This document shows, in pieces, positions 43,270-52,104 of a stretch of DNA of 64,000 bases. The stretch lies in contig NZ_FODV01000002.1 in the NCBI RefSeq assembly GCF_900110465.1, positions 62,001 to 126,000 of the forward strand. Direction: 5' to 3'. Both the position numbers and the translations under genes were made by a program. Origin of the DNA: Halogranum amylolyticum. Its GTDB lineage: Archaea; Halobacteriota; Halobacteria; Halobacteriales; Haloferacaceae. The notes under the pieces are model-generated. The model was not told the DNA's origin and did not search any database. It saw nothing but the letters and a program-made list of their open reading frames with translations. Within the stretch, counting starts at the first letter, position 1. Each line of letters starts with the position of its first letter.

Positions 43270-43559
43270 GCGCAGCGTCGGCGTCGCCGCTCGTCGCGGA
43301 CGCGCTGCTCGGCGCAGCGGGTGCGTTCGTCGCGCTCGCCATCGTCGTCCTCTACCGCGTCGTCACGGGGCCGACGATGCAGGACCGCGTCATCGCGGTC
43401 AACGTCATCGGGTCGAACACGGTAGTGATCCTCGCGTTGATCGCCGCCGCGTTCGGTGAACCCGGCTACCTCGACGTGGCGCTCGTCTACGCGCTGTTGA
43501 ACTTCCTGATGAGCATCGCCATCTCGAAGTTCACGGTCGAGCGGGGTGGTGTCATATGA
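43266..43559 (+). CDS. mrpF: Mrp antiporter subunit F
   Basis: 97-residue protein with three membrane helices. GPTMQDRVIAVNVIGSNTVVILALIA is the MnhF/MrpF core, holding the conserved Asp in the second helix region. It overlaps the preceding and following genes by four bases each. It belongs to the small accessory subunits of the membrane antiporter. Confidence 0.92.
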   Translation: MSAASASPLVADALLGAAGAFVALAIVVLYRVVTGPTMQDRVIAVNVIGSNTVVILALIAAAFGEPGYLDVALVYALLNFLMSIAISKFTVERGGVI

Positions 43560-43969
43560 CGCCCGTCGAGATACTGATAATCGCGCTCGCCGCCGGCGGC
43601 GTTTTCTTCGGCTTCGTCGCGGCGGTCGGCATCCTCCGGCTTCCGGACCTCTACACGCGTGCGCACGCCGCCTCGAAGAGCGACACGCTCGGAGCGGTGT
43701 TGAGTCTCGCTGCGGTCGCACTCGTGTTCGGGGCCGACACCGCGACGGTGAAGGCGGTGTTCCTCGTCGTGTTCATGTTCGTGACGAACCCGACGGCCGC
43801 CCACGCCATCGCGCGGGCCGCCTACGACCAGGGGATCGAACCGTGGACCGAGGAGGACGACGACCGGGGCGCGACGGCGACCTCGGAAGCTTCCCGATCC
43901 GACGAGACGGGTGAGACCGGTTCCGTCGCCACCGACGGCTCCGGCGTCGCCACGGGAGGTGACCGATGA
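43556..43969 (+). CDS. mrpG: Mrp antiporter subunit G
   Basis: 137 residues. Residues 1-95 carry three helices and the MnhG signature GILRLPDLYTRAHAASKSDTLGA. An acidic, serine/threonine-rich tail of about 40 residues (EPWTEEDDDRG onward) is extra relative to bacterial MrpG (about 100-115) and is typical of halophile extensions. It has four-base overlaps on both sides. Confidence 0.92.
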   Translation: MTPVEILIIALAAGGVFFGFVAAVGILRLPDLYTRAHAASKSDTLGAVLSLAAVALVFGADTATVKAVFLVVFMFVTNPTAAHAIARAAYDQGIEPWTEEDDDRGATATSEASRSDETGETGSVATDGSGVATGGDR

Positions 43970-44499
43970 CGCCGGTCGAGGCGACCATCCTCGTGTTCGT
44001 CATCGGCTGTGCGCTGGCGACGGCCGTGTTGCGCGACATCCTCGCGGTGATCATCGCGTCGGCCGCCTACAGCCTGGGTATCGCCATCCTCTGGGTGCTG
44101 CTGCAGGCACCCGACGTGGCGCTCACGGAGGCCGCCGTCGGCGCCGGTATCATGACGCTGTTGTTCCTGTTGACCGTCGCGAAGACGGTGAACCCCTCGA
44201 CCGACCACCTGTTCGAGCGTATCCGACCGCGGACGTTCGTGGTGCTCGTTTGTTTCCTGGGGGCGATGCTGGTGACGGTGCCGGCGCTCCCCGCCGTGGG
44301 CGACGCCGGGTCGCCGGTGGTCGACGGCGAGGTGACGAACTACTACCTCGACAACGCGTACGAGGAGACCGAGGTCGAGAACGCCGTGACGGCGGTGCTC
44401 GCCGCCTACCGTGGGTTCGACACCCTCGGCGAGGCGGCAGTCGTCTTCACCGCCGGTGTCGCGGTGCTGCTCGCCCTTCGACGGGAGGCGTTCGTATGA
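43966..44499 (+). CDS. DUF4040 / MbhD-MbhE-like Mrp subunit
   Basis: 177 residues corresponding to the C-terminal extension of bacterial MrpA and to MbhD/E of membrane hydrogenases. ILAVIIASAAYSLGIAILWVLLQAPDVALTEAAVGAG (about 25-61) is diagnostic, with the lysine-poor ALTEAAVG helix. The second part (about 92-177) has two more helices. In archaeal Mrp systems this unit is a separate gene, as here. It overlaps both neighbours by four bases. Confidence 0.88.
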   Translation: MTPVEATILVFVIGCALATAVLRDILAVIIASAAYSLGIAILWVLLQAPDVALTEAAVGAGIMTLLFLLTVAKTVNPSTDHLFERIRPRTFVVLVCFLGAMLVTVPALPAVGDAGSPVVDGEVTNYYLDNAYEETEVENAVTAVLAAYRGFDTLGEAAVVFTAGVAVLLALRREAFV

Positions 44500-45017
44500 G
44501 TCACGACGATCGGACGGACGGCGGGACGGTCCGCACGTCGACGAACAACCGCATCTTCCGCACGGAAGACCAGACGCCGTACGTCGAGAGTACCATCATC
44601 ATGACCACCGTACGAGTGATCGTCCCGTTCATCCTCACGCTCGGACTGTTCGTGATGTTCCACGGGGCGGACTCGGCGGGTGGCGGGTTCCAGGGCGGTG
44701 TCATCGCCGGCACCGTCGTGTTGCTGTTGGCGTTCGCGTTCGGGATCGAACCGGTTCGCGACTGGCTCGACGCCGCCCGGTTGCTCGGACTCGTCACCGC
44801 GGGTCTGTTGACGTTCCTCTTCGTCGGGTTCGGGGGGCTGGTGTTCGGCGGGTCGTTCCTGCAGTACACCGCCTACCCTATCTCGCACGCGAGCAAGTAC
44901 GGCATCGAACTGGTCGAACTCGGTATCGGGGCCGTCGTCGCCGGTATCATCACCGGACTGTTCTTCCTCCTCGCGGCCGGGTTCGACACGAACGAGCCGT
45001 TGGAGGACGACCAATGA
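44496..45017 (+). CDS. mrpB: Mrp antiporter subunit B
   Basis: 173 residues with four helices after a 35-residue hydrophilic N-terminus. PFILTLGLFVMFHGADSAGGGFQGGVIAGTV (about 50-80) is the MnhB/MrpB signature, and SHASKYGIELVELGIG follows. The gene overlaps mrpC by four bases. Confidence 0.92.
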   Translation: MSHDDRTDGGTVRTSTNNRIFRTEDQTPYVESTIIMTTVRVIVPFILTLGLFVMFHGADSAGGGFQGGVIAGTVVLLLAFAFGIEPVRDWLDAARLLGLVTAGLLTFLFVGFGGLVFGGSFLQYTAYPISHASKYGIELVELGIGAVVAGIITGLFFLLAAGFDTNEPLEDDQ

Positions 45018-45382
45018 ACGCGAACATCCTCTTCACCCACTACAACTACATCGTCGTCGCGTTGCTGTTGACCACCGGTGCGTACATGCTCGTCGAGACG
45101 CCGAACCTCGTCAAGAAGGTCATCGGGATGAACATCTTCCAGTCGGGTATCTTCCTGCTCTTCATCACCTCGGCGTACCGGACCGGCGGGTCGCCGCCGC
45201 TTCTCGGTCACGGCGGCGAGGGAACGACGTACGTCAGCCCGCTGCCGCACGTGCTCATCCTGACGGCTATCGTCGTCGGGGTGAGCCTCACGGCGGTGGC
45301 GCTGGCGCTCGTCGTCCGCATCTACTCCGAGTACGGGACGCTCGACGAACACGTCCTCCGGGAGGTGCGTGCCGATGAATGA
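45014..45382 (+). CDS. mrpC: Mrp antiporter subunit C (NuoK-like)
   Basis: 122 residues, three helices, homologous to NuoK. NLVKKVIGMNIFQSGIFLLFI and PLPHVLILTAIVVGVSLTAVALALVVRIY are the family blocks. The conserved glutamate-type charged residue sits in MLVETPNLVKK. It overlaps the next gene by eight bases. Confidence 0.92.
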   Translation: MNANILFTHYNYIVVALLLTTGAYMLVETPNLVKKVIGMNIFQSGIFLLFITSAYRTGGSPPLLGHGGEGTTYVSPLPHVLILTAIVVGVSLTAVALALVVRIYSEYGTLDEHVLREVRADE

Positions 45383-46916
45383 GCTCCTGCCGCTTTTGGT
45401 CGCCATCCCGCTTCTCGGCGCCGCGCTCACGCTCGCGGCCGGCTTCGCTTTCGAGCGACTCGGGTGGCCGCTCTGCTTCCTGACGTCGCTCGTCCACGTG
45501 GGGCTGGCGACGGCAATCGCGGGGACCGTCTACGCCAGCGGCTCGCCGCTCGACCACGGTGTCGGCGGCTTCGCGCCGCCGTTCGGCATCGAACTCGTCG
45601 TCGACGGGTTCAACGCAGCCGTCATCGTGCTCGTCTCGGCGATCGCCGTCAGCGTGCTCGTCTACGCGCGCCGTGCCGGCCCGCACTCCGTGCCGTTCTA
45701 CACCGGCTACCTGCTGCTGCTGGCGGGGCTCTCGGGGATGACGATCACGGGCGACATGTTCAACCTCTACGTCTTCCTCGAGATCACCGGGCTGGCCGCC
45801 TACGCACTGGTCGCGACCGGCGACGACGGCCGCGCGGCGGTCGGCGCGCTGAAGTACCTCCTCGTCGGCACCGTCGGCGCGTCGCTGTTCCTCCTCGGGA
45901 TCGGCTACGCGTTCATCGCGACGGGGACGCTCAACATGGCGGATCTGGCGACGAAACTGGCCACGGCCGACCCAACGCTCGTCGGGGCCTCGTTCGCGCT
46001 CGTCGCGACGGGACTGGCCGTGAAGACGGCGCTGTTCCCGCTGCACACGTGGCAGCCGGAGGCGTACGCCAGCGCACCGGACAGCGTCAGCGGGCTCATC
46101 GCGGCGCTCGTCTCGACGGTCTCCGCGTACGCGCTCGCACGCGTCACCTTCAGCGTCTACACCGTCGACTTCCTCACGTCCTCGGCGTTCGCCCAGGAGT
46201 TCCTGCTCGCGCTCGCCGCGCTCAGTATCGTCGCCGGCAGCGTCCTCGCGGTGATGCAGACCGAAATCAAGCGGATGCTCGCCTACTCGTCGGTGTCGCA
46301 GTTCGGCCTCGTCGTCGCCGGCGTCGCCATCGCCAACGAGGCGGCCGTCACCGGCAGTCTCGTCCACCTCGTCGGCCACGCGGTGATGAAAGGTGGGCTG
46401 TTCCTCGCCGCGGGCGCGCTGGCGACCGTCGCCGGCGCGCGTACCGTCGACGAGTACGACGGGCTCGGCGCCCGTGCGCCGCTTCTCAGCGCCGCCTTCG
46501 CCGTCCTGTCGCTGTCGATGGTCGGCGTCCCGCCGGCGGTCGGCTTCGTCGGCAAGTGGTACATCGCACTCGGCGCGATCCAAGCCGAATCGTGGCCGAT
46601 CGCCGTCGTCATCCTCGTGAGCACGCTGCTGACGCTCGCGTACTTCCTGCGCCTCATCGAGCGGATGTACTTCCGCACGTCGACGACGACCGAGACCACC
46701 TCGTCGTCGGCGACGGGGACGGGGACGGCCGCCGTCGCAGACGGCGGTGACGACGCGACCACCGACGACCCGACCGACGACGGCCTGGCCCACCCCTCGC
46801 CGGGGATGATCGCCGTCGTCGTCGTCGCGGCGCTGCTCGCGGTGACGCTCGGCCCGCTCGTCTCGACCTTCGAACCGCTGCTCGAACCGACCCTCGAAAT
46901 CCTACTCCAGCAATGA
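45375..46916 (+). CDS. mrpD: Mrp antiporter subunit D-like proton-conducting protein (1)
   Basis: 513-residue NuoN/NuoM-like subunit with about 14 helices. Ion-path landmarks include VFLEITGLAAYALVA (Glu in helix 5), ATGLAVKTALFPLHTWQPEAYASAPDSVSG (Lys in helix 7, then the discontinuous helix) and EIKRMLAYSSVSQFG. A polar Thr/Ser/Gly/Asp loop at about 435-475 separates the last two helices and is not part of the family. The ATG at 45375 is preferred to a GTG two codons earlier. Confidence 0.9.
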   Translation: MNELLPLLVAIPLLGAALTLAAGFAFERLGWPLCFLTSLVHVGLATAIAGTVYASGSPLDHGVGGFAPPFGIELVVDGFNAAVIVLVSAIAVSVLVYARRAGPHSVPFYTGYLLLLAGLSGMTITGDMFNLYVFLEITGLAAYALVATGDDGRAAVGALKYLLVGTVGASLFLLGIGYAFIATGTLNMADLATKLATADPTLVGASFALVATGLAVKTALFPLHTWQPEAYASAPDSVSGLIAALVSTVSAYALARVTFSVYTVDFLTSSAFAQEFLLALAALSIVAGSVLAVMQTEIKRMLAYSSVSQFGLVVAGVAIANEAAVTGSLVHLVGHAVMKGGLFLAAGALATVAGARTVDEYDGLGARAPLLSAAFAVLSLSMVGVPPAVGFVGKWYIALGAIQAESWPIAVVILVSTLLTLAYFLRLIERMYFRTSTTTETTSSSATGTGTAAVADGGDDATTDDPTDDGLAHPSPGMIAVVVVAALLAVTLGPLVSTFEPLLEPTLEILLQQ

Positions 46917-48760
46917 CAGACATCGCATCGCTCAGACCGCTCGCGGCGGTCGCCGTCCCGGCGGTCGCCGCCGTCGCCATCCTCGCGTCGGGCCGCCGCC
47001 CGAACGTCCGTGAAGGGTGGACGATCCTGGCCGCCGCATCGACGCTCGCCCTCGTCGCGAGCATGGTTCCCGGCGTCCTCGCCGGCGACACGTACGTCAC
47101 CGACCTCGGGGCGTTCGTCCCGCTCGGGAACGGGAGCGTCGACTTCGTGCTCCAGGCCGACGCGCTCGGCCTGCTGTTCGGGCTGCTGGCGAGCCTCCTC
47201 TGGCTCGTCACCAGTTTCTACAGCATCGGCTACATGCGCGGCCTCGACGAACACGCACAGACACGCTACTTCGCCTCGTTCGCCGCCAGCGTCGCCAGCG
47301 CCGTCGGCGTCGCGCTCGCGTCGAACCTGCTCGTCCTGTTCGTCTTCTACGAACTGCTGACGGTGGCGACCTACCCGCTGGTCTCACACGACGAGACCGC
47401 GGAGGCGCGCGCCGCCGGCCGGAAGTACCTCGCGTACACGTTCGGCGGCGGCGTCGCCGTCCTCGCGGGGACGGTCCTGATCTACGTGCTCGCCGGGAGT
47501 ATCTCGTTCACGCCCGGCGGCATCGAAGGGCTCGCAACGGCCGACCCGACGCTCGGACGCGCGGCGTTCGCGCTCCTGGCGACCGGGTTCGGCGTCAAGG
47601 CGGCGCTGATGCCCGTCCACTCGTGGCTGCCGGACGCGATGGTCGCGCCGACGCCCGTCTCGGGGCTGCTGCACGCCGTCGCCGTCGTCAAGTCCGGCGT
47701 CTTCGGCATCGCGCGCGTCGTCCTCGAGGTGTTCGGGCCGGACACCGTCTCGAACCTCGGCGTCGGCGTCCCGCTGGCCGCCGTCGCGGCGTTCACCCTC
47801 TTGGCGGCGAGCGTCATCGCGCTCCGACAGGACAACCTCAAACGCCGACTCGCCTACTCGACGGTGAGCCAACTGTCGTACATCGTGCTCGGACTGGGCA
47901 TCGGCGCGTCGATGGGCGGCGACGCCGCGAGATACGCGCTCGTCGGCGGGCTGCTGCATATCCCCGCCCACGCGTTCATGAAGCTCACGCTGTTCTTCTG
48001 TGCGGGGGCGATCCACGTCGAGACCCATACCGACGACATCAGCGATATGGCGGGTATCGGCAAACGGATGCCGCTGACAATGGCCGCCTTCGGCGTCGCG
48101 GCGGCCGGGATGGCCGGCATCCCGCTCGTCGCCGGCTTCGTCAGCAAGTTCTACCTCCTCATCGGTACCGCCTCGGGCGGTGCGGTCGCGTTCACCGTCG
48201 CGCTGTTGGTCTCCGGCGTGCTCAACATCGCGTACTTCTGGCCGGTCGTCTACCAGGCGTTCTTCGAGAGCGAGACGCCCGACGGTCACGACCGGAAACC
48301 ACTCATCGAGAACCCGCTCGGCGGCCGCTCGGCCGTCGCCGCCGACGGCGGCGAGCGTAACGGTGGGTCGAACCAACACGGTGCGACCAGCGGTCGACCG
48401 CTCGCCGACTCCGACGGCGAGTACGCCGTCGACCGGAACCCGAGCGACCACACCCGTCCCGGCGAGCTCGAGACGGACACCGGCGAGACGGTCGATCGCG
48501 AGCACGAGGAACGCGAGGGACGCGACGACCACCACGTCGACCACGCCGACCACGACCACCACCATCACGGCGGACCGCCCGCTGGCGGGTGGGAGCGTCG
48601 CAGTTGGCTCGGCGGCGAGGGGTCGTGGTTCGTCGTCGCACCCATCCTGACCGCAGCGACCGGGTCAGTCGTTCTGGGTCTCGTTCCCGGACGCGCGGTC
48701 TTCCTGCAGCTCGTCGAGTACGTCGTCTCGGCGGCGACGGTCGTGGGGGTGTTCGCCTGA
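46913..48760 (+). CDS. Mrp NuoL/MrpA-like proton-conducting subunit with His-rich loop (2)
   Basis: 615 residues. The membrane core is like MrpA/NuoL N-terminal and MrpD, with FYELLTVATYPLVSHDETAEARAAG, GFGVKAALMPVHSWLPDAMVAPTPVSG and NLKRRLAYSTVSQLSY. Between the penultimate and last helix lies a hydrophilic insert of about 110 residues (roughly 465-565), including a segment near 525-555 with nine histidines among acidic residues. Such a loop could bind metal ions. It overlaps the next gene by one base (TGATG). Confidence 0.88.
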   Translation: MTDIASLRPLAAVAVPAVAAVAILASGRRPNVREGWTILAAASTLALVASMVPGVLAGDTYVTDLGAFVPLGNGSVDFVLQADALGLLFGLLASLLWLVTSFYSIGYMRGLDEHAQTRYFASFAASVASAVGVALASNLLVLFVFYELLTVATYPLVSHDETAEARAAGRKYLAYTFGGGVAVLAGTVLIYVLAGSISFTPGGIEGLATADPTLGRAAFALLATGFGVKAALMPVHSWLPDAMVAPTPVSGLLHAVAVVKSGVFGIARVVLEVFGPDTVSNLGVGVPLAAVAAFTLLAASVIALRQDNLKRRLAYSTVSQLSYIVLGLGIGASMGGDAARYALVGGLLHIPAHAFMKLTLFFCAGAIHVETHTDDISDMAGIGKRMPLTMAAFGVAAAGMAGIPLVAGFVSKFYLLIGTASGGAVAFTVALLVSGVLNIAYFWPVVYQAFFESETPDGHDRKPLIENPLGGRSAVAADGGERNGGSNQHGATSGRPLADSDGEYAVDRNPSDHTRPGELETDTGETVDREHEEREGRDDHHVDHADHDHHHHGGPPAGGWERRSWLGGEGSWFVVAPILTAATGSVVLGLVPGRAVFLQLVEYVVSAATVVGVFA

Positions 48761-50523
48761 TGGAGGCGTTGACCGCGATCCCGCCGTTCGTCTACGTGCT
48801 CGTCGCAGCGCTGCTGCTGCCGTTCGTCCCGCGTCGTGTCGGCCACGCCCTCGGCGCGCTCGCCACCGCCGCAGTCGTCCCAATCGCGTTCCTCACGCCC
48901 GCGGGGACCCACTGGGCGGTGCAGCTGTTCAGCTTCGACGTCGTGCTGTTCAACGTCGACGAGTTCTCTCGGCTGATGGGGATCATCTTCGGCTTCATCG
49001 GCGCCGTCGCCGTCCTCTACTCCTCCGCGACGGAGGCGTCGAACGAGCAGACCGCCTACGCGCTCACCTACGTCGGCACCAGCGTCGGCGCGGTGTTCGC
49101 GGGCGACTGGCTGACGCTCGTGTTCTTCTGGGAGCTGATGGCCGTCACGAGCACCCTCCTCGTCTGGGACTACGGCGGCAAGGCCGTCCGCGCGGGCTTC
49201 CGCTACGCCGTCTTGCACGGCATCGGCGGCAGTCTCGTCCTCGCGGCCATCGTCTGGCACTACGCCGAAGTGGGTTCGTTCCTCTTCAGCGCCTCGACGG
49301 GCATCGTCGGCGGCGGCCCCGCGGTGCTTGCGCTGGCCGCCGTCGGCATCGGCGTCAACGTCGGCTTTGTCGGCCTGCACGCGTGGCTGCCGGACACCTA
49401 CCCGCGGCCACACGTCGCCGCCAGCGTCTTCCTCTGCGTCTACACGACGAAGACCGGCGTCTACGCGATGTACCGCGCGTTCCCGGAGGGTCACCTCTGG
49501 ATCGCCTACATGGGCGGAGCGATGGCTGTCTTCGGTGCGACGATGGCCGTCCTCCAGAAGGACATGCGCCGACTGCTCTCGTACCACATCCAGTCGCAGG
49601 TCGGCTACATGATCGCCGGCGTCGGCATCGGATCGACGATCGCGACCGCCGGCGCGTTCGGCCACGTGTTCAACCACATCCTCTATAAGAGCCTGCTGTT
49701 CATGACGGTCGGCGTCGTCATCTACCGCACCGGCGAGGAGAGCCTGAAGTACGTCGGCGGTCTCGCCCGTGACATGCCGGTCACGACGGGGGCGTTCGTC
49801 GTCGCGGCGCTCTCCATCGCGGGCTTCCCCGGCTTCAACGGGTTCGTCAGCAAGGGGATGATCATCGCCGAGGCCCACTACAAACATCTCGACGTGCTCT
49901 GGTATCTCCTCTTGGCCGGCGGGGTCGGCACGTTCCTCTCGTTCATCAAACTCGGCTGGTACGCCTTCTACGAGGGGAGTTACGACGGGGAGGTCCGCGA
50001 CGCCAACGCAATCCAGAAGATCGCGATGGTCAGCGTCGCGGTGCTCTGTATCGTCTACGGACTATTCCCCGACGCGCTGTTCGCCATCCTCCCCGGCAAC
50101 GAGGGTGGGTTCGACTACACGACGTACACGGTCGGTCACGTCCAGGAGGGGCTGATCCTGGCGGTGCTGGGCGTCGTCGGCTTCGCGATCCTGAAGAAAC
50201 CGCTGGACCGCATCGGCCGGGTGCCGGACGTCGACGCCGTCTACAACCCGCTTGCGTTCTACGGTACGCGTGGGCTGGTCCGCGGCGTCACCGAGACGTA
50301 CGCCGCCGTCGACCGCGCGGCGGTCGCCTCCGCGGCCGGCGTCACCCGGACGCTCCGGAACCCAAAGGCGGTCGTCCGGCAGGTCGCCGGTCGAACGGAG
50401 ACTGACGCGACCGACGACGACGAGTCCGCGTGGCCCGTCTCGCTGCACGCGGGTATCGGGACGAGCATCCTCCTGTTGGTCGCGGTCACGACGGTCGGCA
50501 TCGCGCTGTTGGTCGTCGCGTAG
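48760..50523 (+). CDS. Mrp NuoL/M/N-like proton-conducting subunit (3)
   Basis: 587 residues, the third large subunit. Landmarks are VFFWELMAVTSTLLVWDYGG, VGFVGLHAWLPDTYPRPHVAASVFL and DMRRLLSYHIQSQVGYMIAGVGIG. The C-terminal 150 residues have an amphipathic cytoplasmic segment (RIGRVPDVDAVYNPLAFYG to QVAGRTETDA) before a last helix, reminiscent of the lateral arm of NuoL. Having three such subunits gives three possible ion routes per complex. It is the last gene of the operon; 111 bases separate it from hpt. Confidence 0.88.
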   Translation: MEALTAIPPFVYVLVAALLLPFVPRRVGHALGALATAAVVPIAFLTPAGTHWAVQLFSFDVVLFNVDEFSRLMGIIFGFIGAVAVLYSSATEASNEQTAYALTYVGTSVGAVFAGDWLTLVFFWELMAVTSTLLVWDYGGKAVRAGFRYAVLHGIGGSLVLAAIVWHYAEVGSFLFSASTGIVGGGPAVLALAAVGIGVNVGFVGLHAWLPDTYPRPHVAASVFLCVYTTKTGVYAMYRAFPEGHLWIAYMGGAMAVFGATMAVLQKDMRRLLSYHIQSQVGYMIAGVGIGSTIATAGAFGHVFNHILYKSLLFMTVGVVIYRTGEESLKYVGGLARDMPVTTGAFVVAALSIAGFPGFNGFVSKGMIIAEAHYKHLDVLWYLLLAGGVGTFLSFIKLGWYAFYEGSYDGEVRDANAIQKIAMVSVAVLCIVYGLFPDALFAILPGNEGGFDYTTYTVGHVQEGLILAVLGVVGFAILKKPLDRIGRVPDVDAVYNPLAFYGTRGLVRGVTETYAAVDRAAVASAAGVTRTLRNPKAVVRQVAGRTETDATDDDESAWPVSLHAGIGTSILLLVAVTTVGIALLVVA

Positions 50524-50602
50524 ACGCGTCTGTCCCGTCTCCGTGGGGTGCTTTCGGACCGTCCTGCCGTGAGACAGCAGCACGAACGGCTCCAGAATCA
50601 CA

Positions 50603-50613
50603 ACCATTTATCC
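50603..50613 (+). promoter_or_regulatory. TATA-like box of the purine phosphoribosyltransferase gene
   Basis: ACCATTTATCC, centred about 27 bases before the ATG at 50635, the spacing of a leaderless promoter. Confidence 0.45.
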
Positions 50614-50634
50614 CTGCCGGCAGAAATTGTCGTC

Positions 50635-51204
50635 ATGGACCAACTGCGGCAGTCGCTGCTTGACGCTCCGATCATCGAGAAAGGAGAGTACGAGTACTTC
50701 GTCCATCCGATCAGTGACGGCGTTCCGATGCTCGAACCGGGCCTGCTCCGCGAGATCGTCATCAAGATCATTCGCAAGGCGGAGCTGGAGAACGTCGACA
50801 AGATCGTCACGCCCGCCGCGATGGGCATCCACATCTCGACGGCCGTCTCGCTGATGACAGACATCCCGCTGGTCGTCATCCGCAAGCGCCAGTACGGACT
50901 GAAGGGCGAGGTGCCGCTCTTCCAGCAGACGGGCTACTCCGAGTCGGAGATGTACATCAACGACGTCGAGGAGGGCGACCGCGTGCTCGTCCTCGACGAC
51001 GTGCTCTCGACCGGTGGGACGATGAAGGCGATTCTCGGCGCGCTGAAGAACGACGTCGGCGCGGACGTCGTCGACGTCGTCGCCGTCATCAAGAAGGCCG
51101 GGCCGAACGAGCTCGACGACACCGACTACGACGTGAAGACGCTCATCAACGTCACCGTCGAGGACGGCGAGGTCGTCATCGTCGACGAGTACGGCGACGG
51201 GTAG
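50635..51204 (+). CDS. hpt: Hypoxanthine/guanine-type purine phosphoribosyltransferase
   Basis: 189-residue purine salvage enzyme joining a purine base to PRPP. The PRPP loop is [14 protein letters not shown] near 121-134, and [30 protein letters not shown] is the upstream flexible segment. The archaeal Hpt family resembles adenine PRTase in sequence, so base preference cannot be set by eye. The start at 50635 agrees with the promoter spacing. Confidence 0.88.
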   Translation: MDQLRQSLLDAPIIEKGEYEYFVHPISDGVPMLEPGLLREIVIKIIRKAELENVDKIVTPAAMGIHISTAVSLMTDIPLVVIRKRQYGLKGEVPLFQQTGYSESEMYINDVEEGDRVLVLDDVLSTGGTMKAILGALKNDVGADVVDVVAVIKKAGPNELDDTDYDVKTLINVTVEDGEVVIVDEYGDG

Positions 51205-51383
51205 CCGACGTACCGAACTCCCCTTTCTGTCGCGACGGCGTCTCTCCTCTCGCGAGCGACGCGTCGAGCGGTCCACGTCCGGGGGATAGTTACCGCGAGA
51301 CGTGGTCCACGATCGCACACCGGTCGCGGCCGGACGTTCCGCGGCCGGACGCCTTTTTCAGCGCGAGCGCGAACTAGGCGTGT

Positions 51384-52067
51384 ATGCCATCCGCACTGTT
51401 CATCGTCAGCGAGGAGGGGTACTGGGCCGAGGAATGTATCGAACCGCTCACCACGCTCGATTCGGCCGGTGTCGACGTCACCGTCGCCACGCCGTCCGGC
51501 AACCCGCCGGTCGTCGACGAGCGATCGCTCGATCCCGACGACATCGGCGAGGAGGAGGCCGAGCGCCTCCGCGAGATCCACGAGTCCGACGACCGCCTAA
51601 ACGACCCCGAGCCGCTCGCGACGGTCGAGGCGGGTGACTACGACACCGTCGTCTTCCCCGGCGGTCACGGCGCGGAGTGGGACGTCAACCAGGACCGCCA
51701 CGCGCGACAGGCGCTGCTCACCGCCGTCGGCGGCGACGAGGGGAAGGCGCTCGTCGTCTGCCACGCCGTCGGTATCCTCGGGTTCACCCGCGAGGCCGAC
51801 GGCTCGCCGCTCGTCCAGGACCGTGACGTCACAGGCTTCCCGAACGAGTGGGAAGAGGGGATCGTCGACGAGCACGACAACCTCGACGGGCGCAAACTCC
51901 CCTACTGGGTCGAAGACGAGGTGAAGGCCGCAGGCGGCAACTGGGACGCCGAACTCGACGCTGACACGAGTGTCACCATCGACGGCGACCTCGTCACGGC
52001 GCGCGGTCCCGAGTCCAGTGCCGCGGCGGCGCAGACGCTGCTCGACGAACTCGGTATCGAAGCATAG
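51384..52067 (+). CDS. DJ-1/PfpI family protein (Hsp31/glyoxalase-III-like)
   Basis: 227 residues. The nucleophile elbow is VVCHAVG with Cys126, and the FPGGHGAEWDV element near 91-101 is the Hsp31-like substrate loop. PYWVEDEVKAAGGNWD and a TSVTIDGDLVTARGPESS strand complete the fold. Members act as cofactor-free glyoxalases, protein deglycases or chaperones; which applies here is unknown. It stands alone with 179 bases upstream. Confidence 0.87.
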   Translation: MPSALFIVSEEGYWAEECIEPLTTLDSAGVDVTVATPSGNPPVVDERSLDPDDIGEEEAERLREIHESDDRLNDPEPLATVEAGDYDTVVFPGGHGAEWDVNQDRHARQALLTAVGGDEGKALVVCHAVGILGFTREADGSPLVQDRDVTGFPNEWEEGIVDEHDNLDGRKLPYWVEDEVKAAGGNWDAELDADTSVTIDGDLVTARGPESSAAAAQTLLDELGIEA

Positions 52068-52104
52068 ATCCGGACTGAGACGTTCGGTTCCCCCCGAACT
52101 CTGG

